Source of the DNA: Hyphococcus sp.
GTDB lineage: Bacteria > Pseudomonadota > Alphaproteobacteria > Caulobacterales > Parvularculaceae
Reading direction: 5' to 3'
NCBI GenBank assembly: GCA_021776335.1
Contig: JAJFGB010000007.1
Location: 248,001 to 312,000, forward strand
Length of the DNA: 64,000 nt
Of the stretch, positions 1 to 8,910 are shown piece by piece (the first letter of the stretch is position 1; every line of letters begins with the position of its first letter). Position numbers and translations under genes: made by a program. The notes beneath the pieces were generated by a model, which worked only from the letters and a program-made list of their open reading frames with translations, was not told the origin of the DNA and searched no databases.

Positions 1-2
1 CT

Positions 3-443
3 TCCGTTCCGCTGCTGCCGAAAGACATTTGCGACGATGTGCTGATGGATTTTGATGCGCTGCGCGATGTCAGGTCGGGCCTTGGGACAGCGGCGGTTAT
101 TGTGATGGACAAGTCGACGGATGTTGTCCGGGCGATCTCGCGTATCAGTTATTTCTACAAGCATGAGAGTTGCGGTCAGTGCACGCCATGCCGGGAAGGG
201 ACCGGTTGGATGTGGCGCGTGCTGGAGCGGATGGCGGTGGGTGATTCGACCACCGCGGAAATCGACAAGCTGCTCGATGTCGCGGGCCAGATCGAAGGTC
301 ATACGATTTGCGCGCTTGGCGACGCCGCCGCCTGGCCGGTCCAGGGCCTCATTCGGCACTTCCGCGGCGAGATCGAAGAGCGCATCAATTCCTATCGCGC
401 TGATCGCGGTCCGGTCGCCATGACCGGGGTGGCGGCAGAGTAG
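3..443 (+). CDS. nuoF: NADH-quinone oxidoreductase subunit F, C-terminal part
   Basis: This is the 3' end of the complex I subunit that binds NADH, FMN and the N3 iron-sulfur cluster in the cytoplasmic arm. The frame is open from the left edge, so the start lies outside the window. The visible part carries the N3 ligand motif [15 protein letters not shown] followed about 40 residues later by the fourth cysteine in GHTICALGD. The rest of the nuo locus follows but is interrupted: nuoG begins only 3.5 kb downstream, behind four unrelated genes, one of them on the other strand. Identity is certain; only the truncation by the window limits the call. Confidence 0.96.
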   Translation, partial: SVPLLPKDICDDVLMDFDALRDVRSGLGTAAVIVMDKSTDVVRAISRISYFYKHESCGQCTPCREGTGWMWRVLERMAVGDSTTAEIDKLLDVAGQIEGHTICALGDAAAWPVQGLIRHFRGEIEERINSYRADRGPVAMTGVAAE

Positions 444-568
444 CCTCTGTCGATTGTTTTGAATTCAGTGCTGACTTTATGTGAGAATTGTGGAAAGTGC
501 TTGCGCTGCAGCGAATCGCGTGATTCTGTCTGCGTTTAGAGATTACAACATTAATGAAGGAATTTCCT

Positions 569-1042
569 ATGGCCGTTAAACGGAAGACTGCAAAGAAGAA
601 GGCGCCAGCAAGAAAAGCTCCCGCCAAGAAGGCTGCTAAGAGAAAAGCACCTGCTAAGAAGAAGGCTGCGGCGAAGAAAGCCCCCGCCAAGCGGGCGGCG
701 AAGAAGAAGGCTCCTGCTAAAAAAGCACCTGCGAAGAAAAAGGTAGCGATTAAAGCATTGCCTCCTGTCGTCACACTGAAGCATCTGGCGGCTGAGCTTG
801 CAGCGACGCACGAACTTCCGAAAAAGCAGACTGAGGAATATCTTTCAGAATTTATCGGCCTGATCGGGAAATATCTGAAAAAAGGCAAGAAAGTCCGCAT
901 CGCCAGCCTTGGCATCATGCAGGTGCGTCATCGCGCAGCGCGCATGGGCCGCAACCCGGCGACTGGCGAAGCGATCAAGATCAAGGCGAGCAAGAAAGTT
1001 GCTTTCCGCGTTGCTAAAGACCTCAAGGAATCGGTTCTTTAA
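569..1042 (+). CDS. HU-family DNA-binding protein with histone H1-like lysine-rich N-terminal tail
   Basis: The product is a nucleoid-associated protein of 157 residues. Residues about 2-65 are an Ala/Lys/Pro/Arg repeat of the KKAPAKKA type, like the tails of histone H1 and bacterial H1-like proteins. Residues about 70-157 form an HU/IHF domain with a GRNPATGEAIKI motif typical of the DNA-binding arm. The start at 569 is preferred to an in-frame ATG at 554 because GAAGGAA lies 6 bases before it. The tail probably binds DNA non-specifically while the HU body bends it. The gene has its own terminator and sits alone between nuoF and a reverse-strand gene. The tail is N-terminal, the opposite end from mycobacterial HupB. 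Confidence 0.88.
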   Translation: MAVKRKTAKKKAPARKAPAKKAAKRKAPAKKKAAAKKAPAKRAAKKKAPAKKAPAKKKVAIKALPPVVTLKHLAAELAATHELPKKQTEEYLSEFIGLIGKYLKKGKKVRIASLGIMQVRHRAARMGRNPATGEAIKIKASKKVAFRVAKDLKESVL

Positions 1043-1058
1043 GCCAACACGTTCTATC

Positions 1059-1100
1059 AAACCCGGCGTTTCGGTATTTATACCGGCGCCGGGTTTTTTT
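1059..1100 (+). terminator. Rho-independent terminator after the HU-like gene
   Basis: The arms AACCCGGCG and CGCCGGGTT form a perfect 9-bp stem, with further internal pairing of CGGTA and TACCG, and the stem runs into a tract of seven T. It lies 17 bases after the HU-like stop codon and would end its transcript before the reverse-strand acyltransferase. Confidence 0.9.
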
Positions 1101-1195
1101 ATGCCCTGACAGCGTGATCAGAAAAAGTGGGAACCGGTTTTTCGGTTCGATCACGTGACAATCAAATATCCAGATTTAGCCAAGATTTTTATATT

Positions 1196-2281
1196 TCAGG
1201 GTCGGAATTTTTTGCGCAGGGCCAGAAAGCGCTTTTCAAGAACATAGTAACTTGCTGCAGAAGCAAGGAGGGTTCCGATGAGCGCGAGCGGAAATTCCAG
1301 ATAAAGCTGCGGCAAGCCGAGCTTTTCGATGATCGCTTTGGCAATATGAATACACCACATATGATAGAGATACATGCCGTAGCTGACAGCGCCGATGAAG
1401 GCGATGGGCCGCCAATCAAGAAATTTCGTCATATTGGCGGCGGGTTGCAAAATCATGCTCGCGAGCCATAGAGCCATGGCGATATGCATTGAAAACCTTG
1501 CTGCGCCTGAGATGTCCGCTGTTGGTATGTTTAGGATCAACAATAAAATTGCCGCAAATGCCAGCGGGGCGCCGCGAAACCCCGCGATTGCCTGGACGGT
1601 TCCAAATGTTTTTTTGCTATCGAGAAGATGCGCAAGGCCGACCCCGAGAAGAATTGGCGTGAAAGTCGATTGCAAAATCTCTGGATGATCTGCAGCCGCC
1701 AATCCAAATATCGAAGCGATAGCAGGGTCTAATATTCCAAAGTTGATCAGCTGATTGACGATCAGCGCCGCCGCCCAGACCACAATCATTGCAATGGGCG
1801 CGGCGAAGGATTCGATCAGCGGCCAAACCAGATAGAACTGTTCTTCTGTCGCCAGCGACCAGGTGATGGAGAGATTATTGGCGCCCGGTTCAATCCAGTT
1901 TGAGAGATAGAGCGCGTAGACGGGAAACCCCTCAACCAGCGCTTTGGTATCGGGATCGCCCGGCCTAAATATTAGATAGGCGGCAAGCAACGAAAAGAGC
2001 ATAAAATAATAGGCAGGAACGAGCCTCAAAATGCGGCGCATCCAGAAGTTCTTTAACGAAATCCGCCCGTTTTTCTTTTTCTCACGAATGAGGAGGGTCG
2101 AGATCAGGAACCCGCTGAGGACAAAAAAAAGATCAACGCCAACAAAGCCTCGCAGTAACATTGGCAGAAATGTTGGGTGGGCTGAATGATGCCAGACTAC
2201 TGCGATAATGGCGATGGCGCGTAGCCCATCAAGGCCGGCGAAATGCCGGCATTGAAGATATGTCTGATGGCTGTTGCTCAT
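1196..2281 (-). CDS. Acyltransferase 3 family membrane protein (OafA/YrhL type)
   Basis: This 361-residue integral membrane protein belongs to the acyltransferase 3 family, which moves acyl groups (often acetyl) onto extracytoplasmic sugars such as O-antigen or exopolysaccharide. The N-terminus has the family signature: an Arg/His pair before GLDGLRAIAI, then VVWHHS and the GFVGVDLFFVLSGFLIS segment. About ten hydrophobic segments follow, and the length is normal for a member without an SGNH domain. It lies alone on the reverse strand between nuoF and nuoG. The substrate cannot be read from context, although a sulfotransferase and glycosyltransferases sit nearby. Confidence 0.9.
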   Translation of the reverse strand: MSNSHQTYLQCRHFAGLDGLRAIAIIAVVWHHSAHPTFLPMLLRGFVGVDLFFVLSGFLISTLLIREKKKNGRISLKNFWMRRILRLVPAYYFMLFSLLAAYLIFRPGDPDTKALVEGFPVYALYLSNWIEPGANNLSITWSLATEEQFYLVWPLIESFAAPIAMIVVWAAALIVNQLINFGILDPAIASIFGLAAADHPEILQSTFTPILLGVGLAHLLDSKKTFGTVQAIAGFRGAPLAFAAILLLILNIPTADISGAARFSMHIAMALWLASMILQPAANMTKFLDWRPIAFIGAVSYGMYLYHMWCIHIAKAIIEKLGLPQLYLEFPLALIGTLLASAASYYVLEKRFLALRKKFRP

Positions 2282-2477
2282 GGCCGGTCTTGGTTCCTGG
2301 CGGCTTTCGGTGAAGTGCTGTTCGTCGATCCCCGGCGCTTTCGCTCAAGCAAGGCGTATCGGGCGCCCGGATGATAGAATCATTGTTCGAAAAATACCTC
2401 AAATCTGACAAATGCTTTTACGGGGTTGCCGTTTCACGGATATATAGGAGAGCGGCGCTACCAAAGGACGGCTGGCA

Positions 2478-3008
2478 ATGACACGCGCGATGGCAAGTAC
2501 GAGGATCGAAAAATGCGAGGATCCGGGCGCCGCCGAGACCCTGTCGACGCTGGCCGCGACGACATTCACCGAGACCTTCGGCCATATGTACAAACAGGAG
2601 GATTTGGACTTGTTCCTGGGCGACAAGCATTCCGTCGATCTCTATCGGAGGCTGCTGGCCGATCCCGCCCATGGCATTTGGATTGCTTGGAATGAGGCGA
2701 ACGAAGCTGTGGCTTATCTTGTCGCCGGTCCTTGTGAATTACCGGTTCCGGACAAACCGGATAGAGCAGGCGAGGTGGTGCGGTTTTACGCGCGCAAACA
2801 TTGTCACGGATCGGGTGTCGGCGGGCGCCTGATGGCCGTGGCGCTCCAATGGCTGGAAACGCATTTTGATCACATCTATCTGAGCGTCTGGGCTGAAAAC
2901 CATGGTGCGCAAAGGCTTTACGAGCGGCATGGGTTTGAAAAGATTCACGAATATTTCTATATGGTCGGTAATCAAGCCGATCCGGAATTTATCTATAAGC
3001 GCCGATGA
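2478..3008 (+). CDS. GNAT family N-acetyltransferase
   Basis: This cytoplasmic acetyl-CoA-dependent acyltransferase has 176 residues. The pyrophosphate-binding motif A is visible at about residues 105-119 (RKHCHGSGVGGRLM), followed by motif B around ENHGAQRLYERHGFEK, where the Tyr is the usual general acid. The acceptor is unknown. Its stop codon overlaps the start of the sulfotransferase by four bases (ATGA), so the two are translationally coupled. An ATG at 2490 is a possible alternative start. Confidence 0.87.
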   Translation: MTRAMASTRIEKCEDPGAAETLSTLAATTFTETFGHMYKQEDLDLFLGDKHSVDLYRRLLADPAHGIWIAWNEANEAVAYLVAGPCELPVPDKPDRAGEVVRFYARKHCHGSGVGGRLMAVALQWLETHFDHIYLSVWAENHGAQRLYERHGFEKIHEYFYMVGNQADPEFIYKRR

Positions 3009-3853
3009 CCAACACACTTCTCTTATGTATCGGAGCGCAAAAAGCTGGCACAACGTGGCTTGCGGATTATCTGCGCGAACACCCCGATATTCACATGCCG
3101 CCGGTGAAGGAAGTGCATTTTTTCGATGCGCGCTTCGTTCCACAATGGTGTGCGAAATATGAAGATGAGATGCTTGCGGAGTTTCAAGCGGAAACCGCTG
3201 GTCTGACTCTGGAGACATGTGGCGATCCGGCCTTACAGCAGAAACTGCACGCGATGTTGCTGCGTTTCCGGATGATTGCCAATCCATCTGAATATTTGAG
3301 ATTCATGAGTTGGGGCGCACAGGGGCGATCGGTTCTATTTGAGGCGACGCCTGACTACTCAATGGTCGATGCCAGCGGGTTTCAAGCCATGAAGAACATG
3401 CATCCGGACACCAGGCTGGTTTTTCTTTTGCGCAATCCGGCGGATCGCTATTGGTCTTCGATGAAGTTTAACCGCACGCATAATCCGGCCTTTGACATCG
3501 ACACAATGTTTGACCGGCTGATCGACCGTGAGGACTTCATGCTGCTGACGGATTACGACCGAACGATTCGTGAAGCGCTGAAAATATTTGAACCCGCACG
3601 GCTTCATCTGGAATTTTACGAGCGCTTGTTTGATCAGGCGGTGGTCGACCGGATTTGCCGATTTGCCGGGATCGCCCCTCGCGCGGCTGACTTTGGTGGT
3701 CGGTCAAACGCATCTTTTGTAGGTGATATGCCAGCCGAAAGACGTGTACAGGCGGTCCGCGCCTACCGGCGGATTTACGAGGAAATTGCAGAGCGATTTC
3801 AGGGTGATATCCCGGAAAACTGGAAAAGCGACCTTGCGCTGATCGACGGGTGA
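3005..3853 (+). CDS. Sulfotransferase domain protein (PAPS-dependent)
   Basis: The protein resembles heparan-sulfate/Stf-type sulfotransferases, which transfer sulfate from PAPS to a carbohydrate or lipid hydroxyl. The 5'-phosphosulfate loop GAQKAGTTWL occupies residues 10-19, and the 3'-phosphate site is seen as FLLRNPADRYWSSMKF in the middle of the 282 residues. It overlaps the upstream GNAT gene by 4 bases, so both are probably made together. Nothing suggests a respiratory role although it lies directly upstream of nuoG. The acceptor is not identifiable. Confidence 0.88.
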   Translation: MTNTLLLCIGAQKAGTTWLADYLREHPDIHMPPVKEVHFFDARFVPQWCAKYEDEMLAEFQAETAGLTLETCGDPALQQKLHAMLLRFRMIANPSEYLRFMSWGAQGRSVLFEATPDYSMVDASGFQAMKNMHPDTRLVFLLRNPADRYWSSMKFNRTHNPAFDIDTMFDRLIDREDFMLLTDYDRTIREALKIFEPARLHLEFYERLFDQAVVDRICRFAGIAPRAADFGGRSNASFVGDMPAERRVQAVRAYRRIYEEIAERFQGDIPENWKSDLALIDG

Positions 3854-3944
3854 ATTGTCGCGTTTATCCATGCTGGCAAGGTGCTGAAAATGTGTCTAAA
3901 CAGGCGCGTCACGTCAAACAAAGACATCAGGAAAGACCCCCGAG

Positions 3945-6050
3945 ATGAGCGATACGCGCGTCATAAAAGTGAACGGCGAAGAGCATGAAGTTCAGTCGGA
4001 TTTGACGCTGCTGCAGGCATGCGAAGCCGCCGGCGAAGAAATACCCCGCTTTTGTTATCACGAGCGCCTGTCGGTGGCCGGCAATTGCCGCATGTGCCTG
4101 ATCGAAGTTAAAGGCGGTCCACCTAAGCCAGTCGCCTCATGCGCGCAGAATGTACGCGATCTGCGTCCTGGTCCCGAGGGGCAACCGCCAGAGCTTTTTA
4201 CCAATACGCCGATGGTCAAAAAAGCCCGCGAAGGGGTGATGGAATTTCTCTTGATCAACCATCCGCTCGATTGCCCGATCTGTGATCAGGGCGGCGAATG
4301 CGATCTTCAGGATCAGGCGGTGGCCTATGGCCGGGACGGCTCGCGCTACGAGGAAAATAAGCGCGCGGTTGAAGAAAAACATATGGGTCCGCTGATCAAG
4401 ACGATCATGACGCGTTGTATTCAATGTACGCGCTGTGTGCGTTTTGCCACTGAAATTGCCGGCGTTGACGATCTTGGTTTGGTCAATCGCGGCGAGAATG
4501 CAGAGATTACGACGTATCTTGAGCAGGCGGTTCGGTCTGAACTGACCGGTAATTTGATTGATGTCTGCCCGGTCGGCGCGCTGACCTCCAAGCCCTATGC
4601 CTTTAACGCCCGTCCATGGGAGCTTCGCAAAACCGAAACCGTGGATGTGATGGATGCCGTCGGGTCGAATATTCGCGTCGATGCGCGCGGGCGAGAAGTG
4701 CTGCGTATTCTCCCCGTGCTCCATGAAGATATCAATGAAGAATGGATTGCTGACAAAACCCGCTTTGTCTGGGACGGCTTGAAACGGCAGCGCCTTGACC
4801 GCCCTTATGTGCGCCGTGACGGCAAATTACAGCCTGCGAGTTGGGACGACGCCCTTACTGCGGCGGCCGAGAAGCTGAAAACAGCGCCGGCTGGAAAAAT
4901 CGCCGCGATCGCCGGAGACATCGTTCCCACTGAGGCTGTTAAGGCGCTGAAAGATATCATGGCGTCGATCGGCTCCCCACATCTGGATTGCCGGCAGGAC
5001 GGCGCCAAAACAGGGGGCGGCGACCGCCGCTCCTATTTGTTCAACACGGGTATTGCCGGGATTGAAAAAGCTGACGCGATTTTGCTGATTGGATCCAATC
5101 CGCGTGTGGAAGCGCCAATGATCAATGCACGCATTCGCAAGGCCTGGATCAATAATCTTGATCTGAAAATTGGCCTTATCGGTGAACAGACCGACCTGTC
5201 TTTCGACTATGACTATCTTGGAGCCGGAACGGAAACCCTATCCAAACTGGCGAATGGCGAGGGCGCGTTTTTCGAAGCGCTGAAAAATGCAAAACGTCCG
5301 GCTATTATTTTGGGCGCCGGCGCTCTTGCACGTGAAGACGGCGCTGCAATTCAGGCATTGGCCGCAAAACTCGCAGGCGCCGTCCGCGCTGTAATCGGTG
5401 ACTGGAACGGATATAATGTTCTGCAATTGGCGGCGGGACGGGTCGGCGCGCTTGACCTCAATTTCTTACCGGGCGCCGGCGGACGTGATTTTTCATCCAT
5501 CCTTGCGGGGTGTAAGTCTGGCGATATTGATGTTGTTTACAATCTGGGCGCCGACGAGTTTGACACTAAAAAACTGGGCGGCGCCTTCGTCATCTATCAG
5601 GGCCATCATGGCGACGCCGGCGCCCGCCACGCCGATGTTGTCCTGCCAGGTGCTGCATATACCGAACAGAACGCGATTTATGTGAATACAGAGGGCAGGG
5701 CGCAGATGGCGTGCCGCGCTTCTTTCCCTCCAGGTGAGGCGCGTGAAGACTGGGCGATCCTGCGGGCTTTGTCGGACCGTGTTGGCCAAACCCTGCCCTA
5801 TGATGATCTCTTCGCATTGCGGCAGGCGATGATCGAGGATGCGCCAACGCTGGGCCGGATCGATCATATCGCTGCCGGCGATACGCCTTTTGATCTTTCC
5901 GTTATTGGCGAAAGCGGCGCTGTTGGCGATACGCCTTTTCAATCACCCGTTCGGGATTATTATTTGACGAACCCGGTGGCGCGCGCCTCAAAGACAATGG
6001 CCGAGTGTTCCGCGATGATGGCCGGCGCGCAAAAAATCGCGGCGGAATGA
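3945..6050 (+). CDS. nuoG: NADH-quinone oxidoreductase subunit G
   Basis: This is the large iron-sulfur subunit of the complex I peripheral arm, 701 residues. The N-terminal ferredoxin domain has the N1b [2Fe-2S] ligands in CYHERLSVAGNCRMC and a later Cys. The His/Cys N5 cluster follows (HPLDCPICDQGGECDLQD), then the N4 motif CIQCTRCVRF. The remainder is the degenerate molybdopterin-oxidoreductase fold. AGGAAAG lies 10 bases before the chosen ATG. The stop overlaps the next membrane-protein start by ATGA. The gene is separated from nuoF by 3.5 kb and from nuoH by 2.9 kb of unrelated genes. Confidence 0.97.
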   Translation: MSDTRVIKVNGEEHEVQSDLTLLQACEAAGEEIPRFCYHERLSVAGNCRMCLIEVKGGPPKPVASCAQNVRDLRPGPEGQPPELFTNTPMVKKAREGVMEFLLINHPLDCPICDQGGECDLQDQAVAYGRDGSRYEENKRAVEEKHMGPLIKTIMTRCIQCTRCVRFATEIAGVDDLGLVNRGENAEITTYLEQAVRSELTGNLIDVCPVGALTSKPYAFNARPWELRKTETVDVMDAVGSNIRVDARGREVLRILPVLHEDINEEWIADKTRFVWDGLKRQRLDRPYVRRDGKLQPASWDDALTAAAEKLKTAPAGKIAAIAGDIVPTEAVKALKDIMASIGSPHLDCRQDGAKTGGGDRRSYLFNTGIAGIEKADAILLIGSNPRVEAPMINARIRKAWINNLDLKIGLIGEQTDLSFDYDYLGAGTETLSKLANGEGAFFEALKNAKRPAIILGAGALAREDGAAIQALAAKLAGAVRAVIGDWNGYNVLQLAAGRVGALDLNFLPGAGGRDFSSILAGCKSGDIDVVYNLGADEFDTKKLGGAFVIYQGHHGDAGARHADVVLPGAAYTEQNAIYVNTEGRAQMACRASFPPGEAREDWAILRALSDRVGQTLPYDDLFALRQAMIEDAPTLGRIDHIAAGDTPFDLSVIGESGAVGDTPFQSPVRDYYLTNPVARASKTMAECSAMMAGAQKIAAE

Positions 6051-6529
6051 ATGATCTAGCCAAAAGGGCTTTTTCGCACAGAACAATTGTGCATGCTTTG
6101 ATTGCAGTGCCGCTGGGCGTATTGATCAGCTTTTTGCTGTTTATTGGCGCCGATACATTCTATCTGCAGCCGACGGAGTCCGCCAGCGGCGTATTGGGCG
6201 CGAGCGACCATTCGATCTCACTAGCCGGACTGGGTTTATACTTATTGGCTGCGGTACAGGTCGGTTATGTGGGCGCACTCGTAACAGGTGTTCCAATTCA
6301 TCTGATGCTGGTAAGGTTCCAGATCGATAATTTCGCTGGTTATGCTATTTCTGGCGTTTTTGCGGCGGGAATTGTCCTAATGGTGTGGATGTGGCCTGTG
6401 CTCGTGTGGGATGTAAGCATTACCAAAGGTGAATTTGGGGGCATTGTTCTGTATTATTGCATCCCATCAATCGTCATTGCAGCGGTATTCGGAATGCTCA
6501 GATCGCGATCAGAGCGTCACAAAAATTGA
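6047..6529 (+). CDS. Four-helix membrane protein of unknown function
   Basis: I do not recognise this 160-residue protein. It has about four hydrophobic segments, near residues 12-35, 55-80, 90-115 and 125-145, with short polar loops, and ends in a basic tail. The start at 6047 overlaps the nuoG stop as ATGA, and its own stop overlaps the likely start of the next membrane protein. It is therefore translationally coupled to nuoG and may be co-expressed with complex I. It resembles no canonical Nuo subunit. Confidence 0.7.
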   Translation: MNDLAKRAFSHRTIVHALIAVPLGVLISFLLFIGADTFYLQPTESASGVLGASDHSISLAGLGLYLLAAVQVGYVGALVTGVPIHLMLVRFQIDNFAGYAISGVFAAGIVLMVWMWPVLVWDVSITKGEFGGIVLYYCIPSIVIAAVFGMLRSRSERHKN

Positions 6530-7044
6530 ATCAACCAACACATATAAACGAACGCATTGCGAATGAGATTCGTATCAATACCGCGTTCGAACAGATGATT
6601 GTATCGGTGTTGATCGGCGCAAGTTTTTGCGGGGTGGTGCTGTTTGTCTCGAGCATTCTTGCTGCGCTTTTTGGCGGCTACGTCTGGCTTGACTATTTTG
6701 TCGGTCAATTTGTGGATGCGCTGCTTTACACTTTTGTGATTTTCTTGGCGGGATTCCTTGCCGCTGCCATTTTGATCACGCCGCTTTTTGTGGCGCTGGA
6801 AAAAATTCCGTACCGGAAAACATGGCCTTTTGTGATTGCGGCGATTGTTTTCGAATTTTTGCTCTACGGTTTGTTCTTTAAGGATTTTGTCGGCGCGCCA
6901 GCCCGCCCGGTTTGGTTCAACATATCGATGTTTGCACCGGGCGTTGTCATCACTCTGATTTTTGGCCGGCGGATGCAGCCCTTTTGGCACGCCGAGGCCC
7001 GCATGGAGCAAGCCGGCGCCGATGAGACGTTGCGATTGCATTGA
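6526..7044 (+). CDS. Membrane protein of unknown function, second of a pair
   Basis: This unrecognised protein has four or five hydrophobic segments. No ATG gives a natural coupling, but a TTG at 6526 overlaps the previous stop (TTGA) and gives 172 residues. An in-frame ATG at 6595 would give 149 residues starting just before the first membrane helix. It shares size and topology with the gene before it, so the pair may be distant paralogues or subunits of one complex, though I see no clear sequence identity. Confidence 0.62.
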   Translation: MNQPTHINERIANEIRINTAFEQMIVSVLIGASFCGVVLFVSSILAALFGGYVWLDYFVGQFVDALLYTFVIFLAGFLAAAILITPLFVALEKIPYRKTWPFVIAAIVFEFLLYGLFFKDFVGAPARPVWFNISMFAPGVVITLIFGRRMQPFWHAEARMEQAGADETLRLH

Positions 7045-7154
7045 TTGTTTGTCTTTTGTCGAATCTTTCGACCGGGCGCGGGCACTTTGCGACCAGCCGA
7101 GCTTCATCATTCAGGGCCCGGATGCTACATTCGTCGCATAAAACGGAGGCGACT

Positions 7155-7832
7155 ATGAAACGAGTAGCGGGGCTTTCAATGAAAGCATTGGCTGTTAGCG
7201 CATTGGCCATCGGCGTTGCTGTGTCTGCGACACCAGCGGCGGCAGAGAAAATTACACGTGAGCTTGATTTGTCGGGCTTTGACCGCGTCGAGATTTCCGG
7301 CGTTTATGAGTTGAGCGTGCGCGTCGGGCCGGACTATTCAATTAAACTTTTTGGCCAAGATGATGAGTTAGAAAGGGTTGAGGCGTCCGTCAAAGATGGC
7401 GTGTTGAAACTTGATCAGCGTGACCGTAAACGCGGCGAAAAACGGCGCTGGCACAATAAGCGTGAAGGCATAGAGGCGACGATTACCCTTCCAAGCATGA
7501 TCGGCCTTGACGTGTCCGGCGTTGTTGACGGTGAGATAACCGGCATCGATTCTGACCACTTTGATATCGATATATCCGGTGTCGGCGATATGGATCTCGA
7601 CGGTGAATGCGGAACATTTGACGCAGATGTATCCGGTGTTGGGGACCTCGAAGCGCAAGGGCTGGAATGCCGGATCGTATCGGTCGAGGTTTCCGGTGTT
7701 GGCAGCGCCAGCGTGTATGCGAGTGAGGAAGTCGAGGCTGAAGTTTCCGGCATGGGCGATATCGACATCTATGGCTCGCCGGAAAAAGTGCGAAAAGAAA
7801 ACAGCATGTTTGCTGATATCACGGTTCATTGA
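7155..7832 (+). CDS. Secreted DUF2807 (putative auto-transporter adhesin head GIN) protein, copy 1
   Basis: The protein has 225 residues with a clear Sec signal peptide (MKRVAGLSMKALAVSALAIG through ATPAAA), so it should be periplasmic or surface-exposed. The body shows the DUF2807 pattern: a strand-rich start (LDLSGFDRVEISGVYELSV), then a ladder of short repeats with cores such as VSGVVDGEITG, ISGVGDMDLDG and VSGVGDLEAQG, consistent with a beta-helix. A GGAG core sits 9 bases before the chosen ATG. It is a tandem paralogue of the gene at 8114. Function is unknown. Confidence 0.85.
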   Translation: MKRVAGLSMKALAVSALAIGVAVSATPAAAEKITRELDLSGFDRVEISGVYELSVRVGPDYSIKLFGQDDELERVEASVKDGVLKLDQRDRKRGEKRRWHNKREGIEATITLPSMIGLDVSGVVDGEITGIDSDHFDIDISGVGDMDLDGECGTFDADVSGVGDLEAQGLECRIVSVEVSGVGSASVYASEEVEAEVSGMGDIDIYGSPEKVRKENSMFADITVH

Positions 7833-7958
7833 CCGGATGATTTGAAACACTGCGCCGGCCGCCATTGATCAAGTAAGATCGGGCGCGCCGGCGCGGTGAA
7901 GTTCGGTCAGTCTGCTGCCAGGGACCAAGCTTGCATTGAGAACGGTTTTGCGGCGGGC

Positions 7959-7980
7959 TTGGCCTGCGATCGCAGGCCAA
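7959..7980. promoter_or_regulatory. 22-bp perfect palindrome between the DUF2807 paralogues
   Basis: The half-site TTGGCCTGCGA is followed immediately by its reverse complement. It sits 127 bases after the first DUF2807 stop and 134 bases before the second start. No T tract follows, so it is not a typical terminator; an operator or a repeat remnant is possible. Confidence 0.4.
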
Positions 7981-8113
7981 ATCGGGCGTAAAGCCGTCTG
8001 CTTGCTCAAACGAAACTGAATTCCATCAATTGCTCCGAATTTGCGATCAGTAGCGTTTCGTTACCTCGCTCCGCGCGCTATTGTTCGCGCGGGATAAATA
8101 CGGGAGGCGACCC

Positions 8114-8806
8114 ATGAAGTTTTTTTTCGGTCTTTTAATTGGATTATTGTTGGCAGTCGGCATCGCAGTTGGCGCCGGGTATATGGCTTTTGGCGAGCTG
8201 GGTGATTTTGGTGAACGAGATAGAAGCAAGGATGTCACCGAGCAATTTGATCTCGCTGGTTTTGATAAAATCGATGTCGGTGGCGTGTATGAGATCGACG
8301 TGACGGTCGGCGGGGATTTTTCCGTTACAATCTCTGGCGCCCCGGAAAAGATGGCGCGAGTCGAAGCCACAGTCGAAAACGGCGAACTCGTCCTGGGCGA
8401 GGCTCGCGTGCTGCGCGGCAAAGGTCATTGGCGCAACCATGGCCTCACCGCAGTAATTTCAATGCCTTCGCTGACCGCGATTGATGTTTCGGGCGTTGTC
8501 GATGGAGAGGTGACAGGCATTAGCGCTGATCAGTTCGACGCTGGTTTGTCAGGCGTTGGCGATCTCGATCTTGCCGGAACCTGCGGCAGCTTCAATGTCC
8601 ATGTTTCGGGAGTTGGCGATCTCGACGCCCGCGAGCTGGAATGCGAAAATGTTGAGGTCAGTGTTTCTGGCGTCGGCGATGCGAGCGTCTTTGCCAGCCA
8701 GTCTGTTGACGCCTCGGTCAGCGGGATCGGGTCGATTTCGATCTATGGATCACCGTCTGACATCGACAAGAACGGCAGCTTTCTGTCCAGCATCAAGGTC
8801 AAATAG
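8114..8806 (+). CDS. DUF2807 protein, copy 2, with N-terminal signal anchor
   Basis: This 230-residue paralogue of the protein at 7155 has the same LAGFDKIDVGGVYEIDVTV opening and the same ladder of SGVVDGEVTG, SGVGDLDLAG and SGVGDLDARE units. The N-terminus is a hydrophobic stretch (residues 2-22, MKFFFGLLIGLLLAVGIAVG) without an obvious cleavage site, so it may stay anchored to the inner membrane, unlike copy 1. GGGAGGCGA lies just upstream of the ATG, echoing the GGAGGCGA before copy 1. The duplication therefore probably included the translation start region. Confidence 0.84.
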   Translation: MKFFFGLLIGLLLAVGIAVGAGYMAFGELGDFGERDRSKDVTEQFDLAGFDKIDVGGVYEIDVTVGGDFSVTISGAPEKMARVEATVENGELVLGEARVLRGKGHWRNHGLTAVISMPSLTAIDVSGVVDGEVTGISADQFDAGLSGVGDLDLAGTCGSFNVHVSGVGDLDARELECENVEVSVSGVGDASVFASQSVDASVSGIGSISIYGSPSDIDKNGSFLSSIKVK

Positions 8807-8910
8807 ACTGCTAATCCGTCAATTCGGTCGCAATTTTCCACAAGATTGCGACCGATTGGCCGCTCTTTCCCACGTGACTAGCGGCGCGATCCGCATTAAG
8901 ACGCGGGCCC

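Noticed and set aside
385-918. Reverse-strand frame rich in Phe, Ala and Leu
   Set aside because: It is the antisense image of the Lys/Ala repeats of the HU-like tail; no start signal and no family resemblance.
4137-4724. Reverse-strand frame of 195 codons inside nuoG
   Set aside because: Antisense of the iron-sulfur region; no family pattern and the forward gene is certain.
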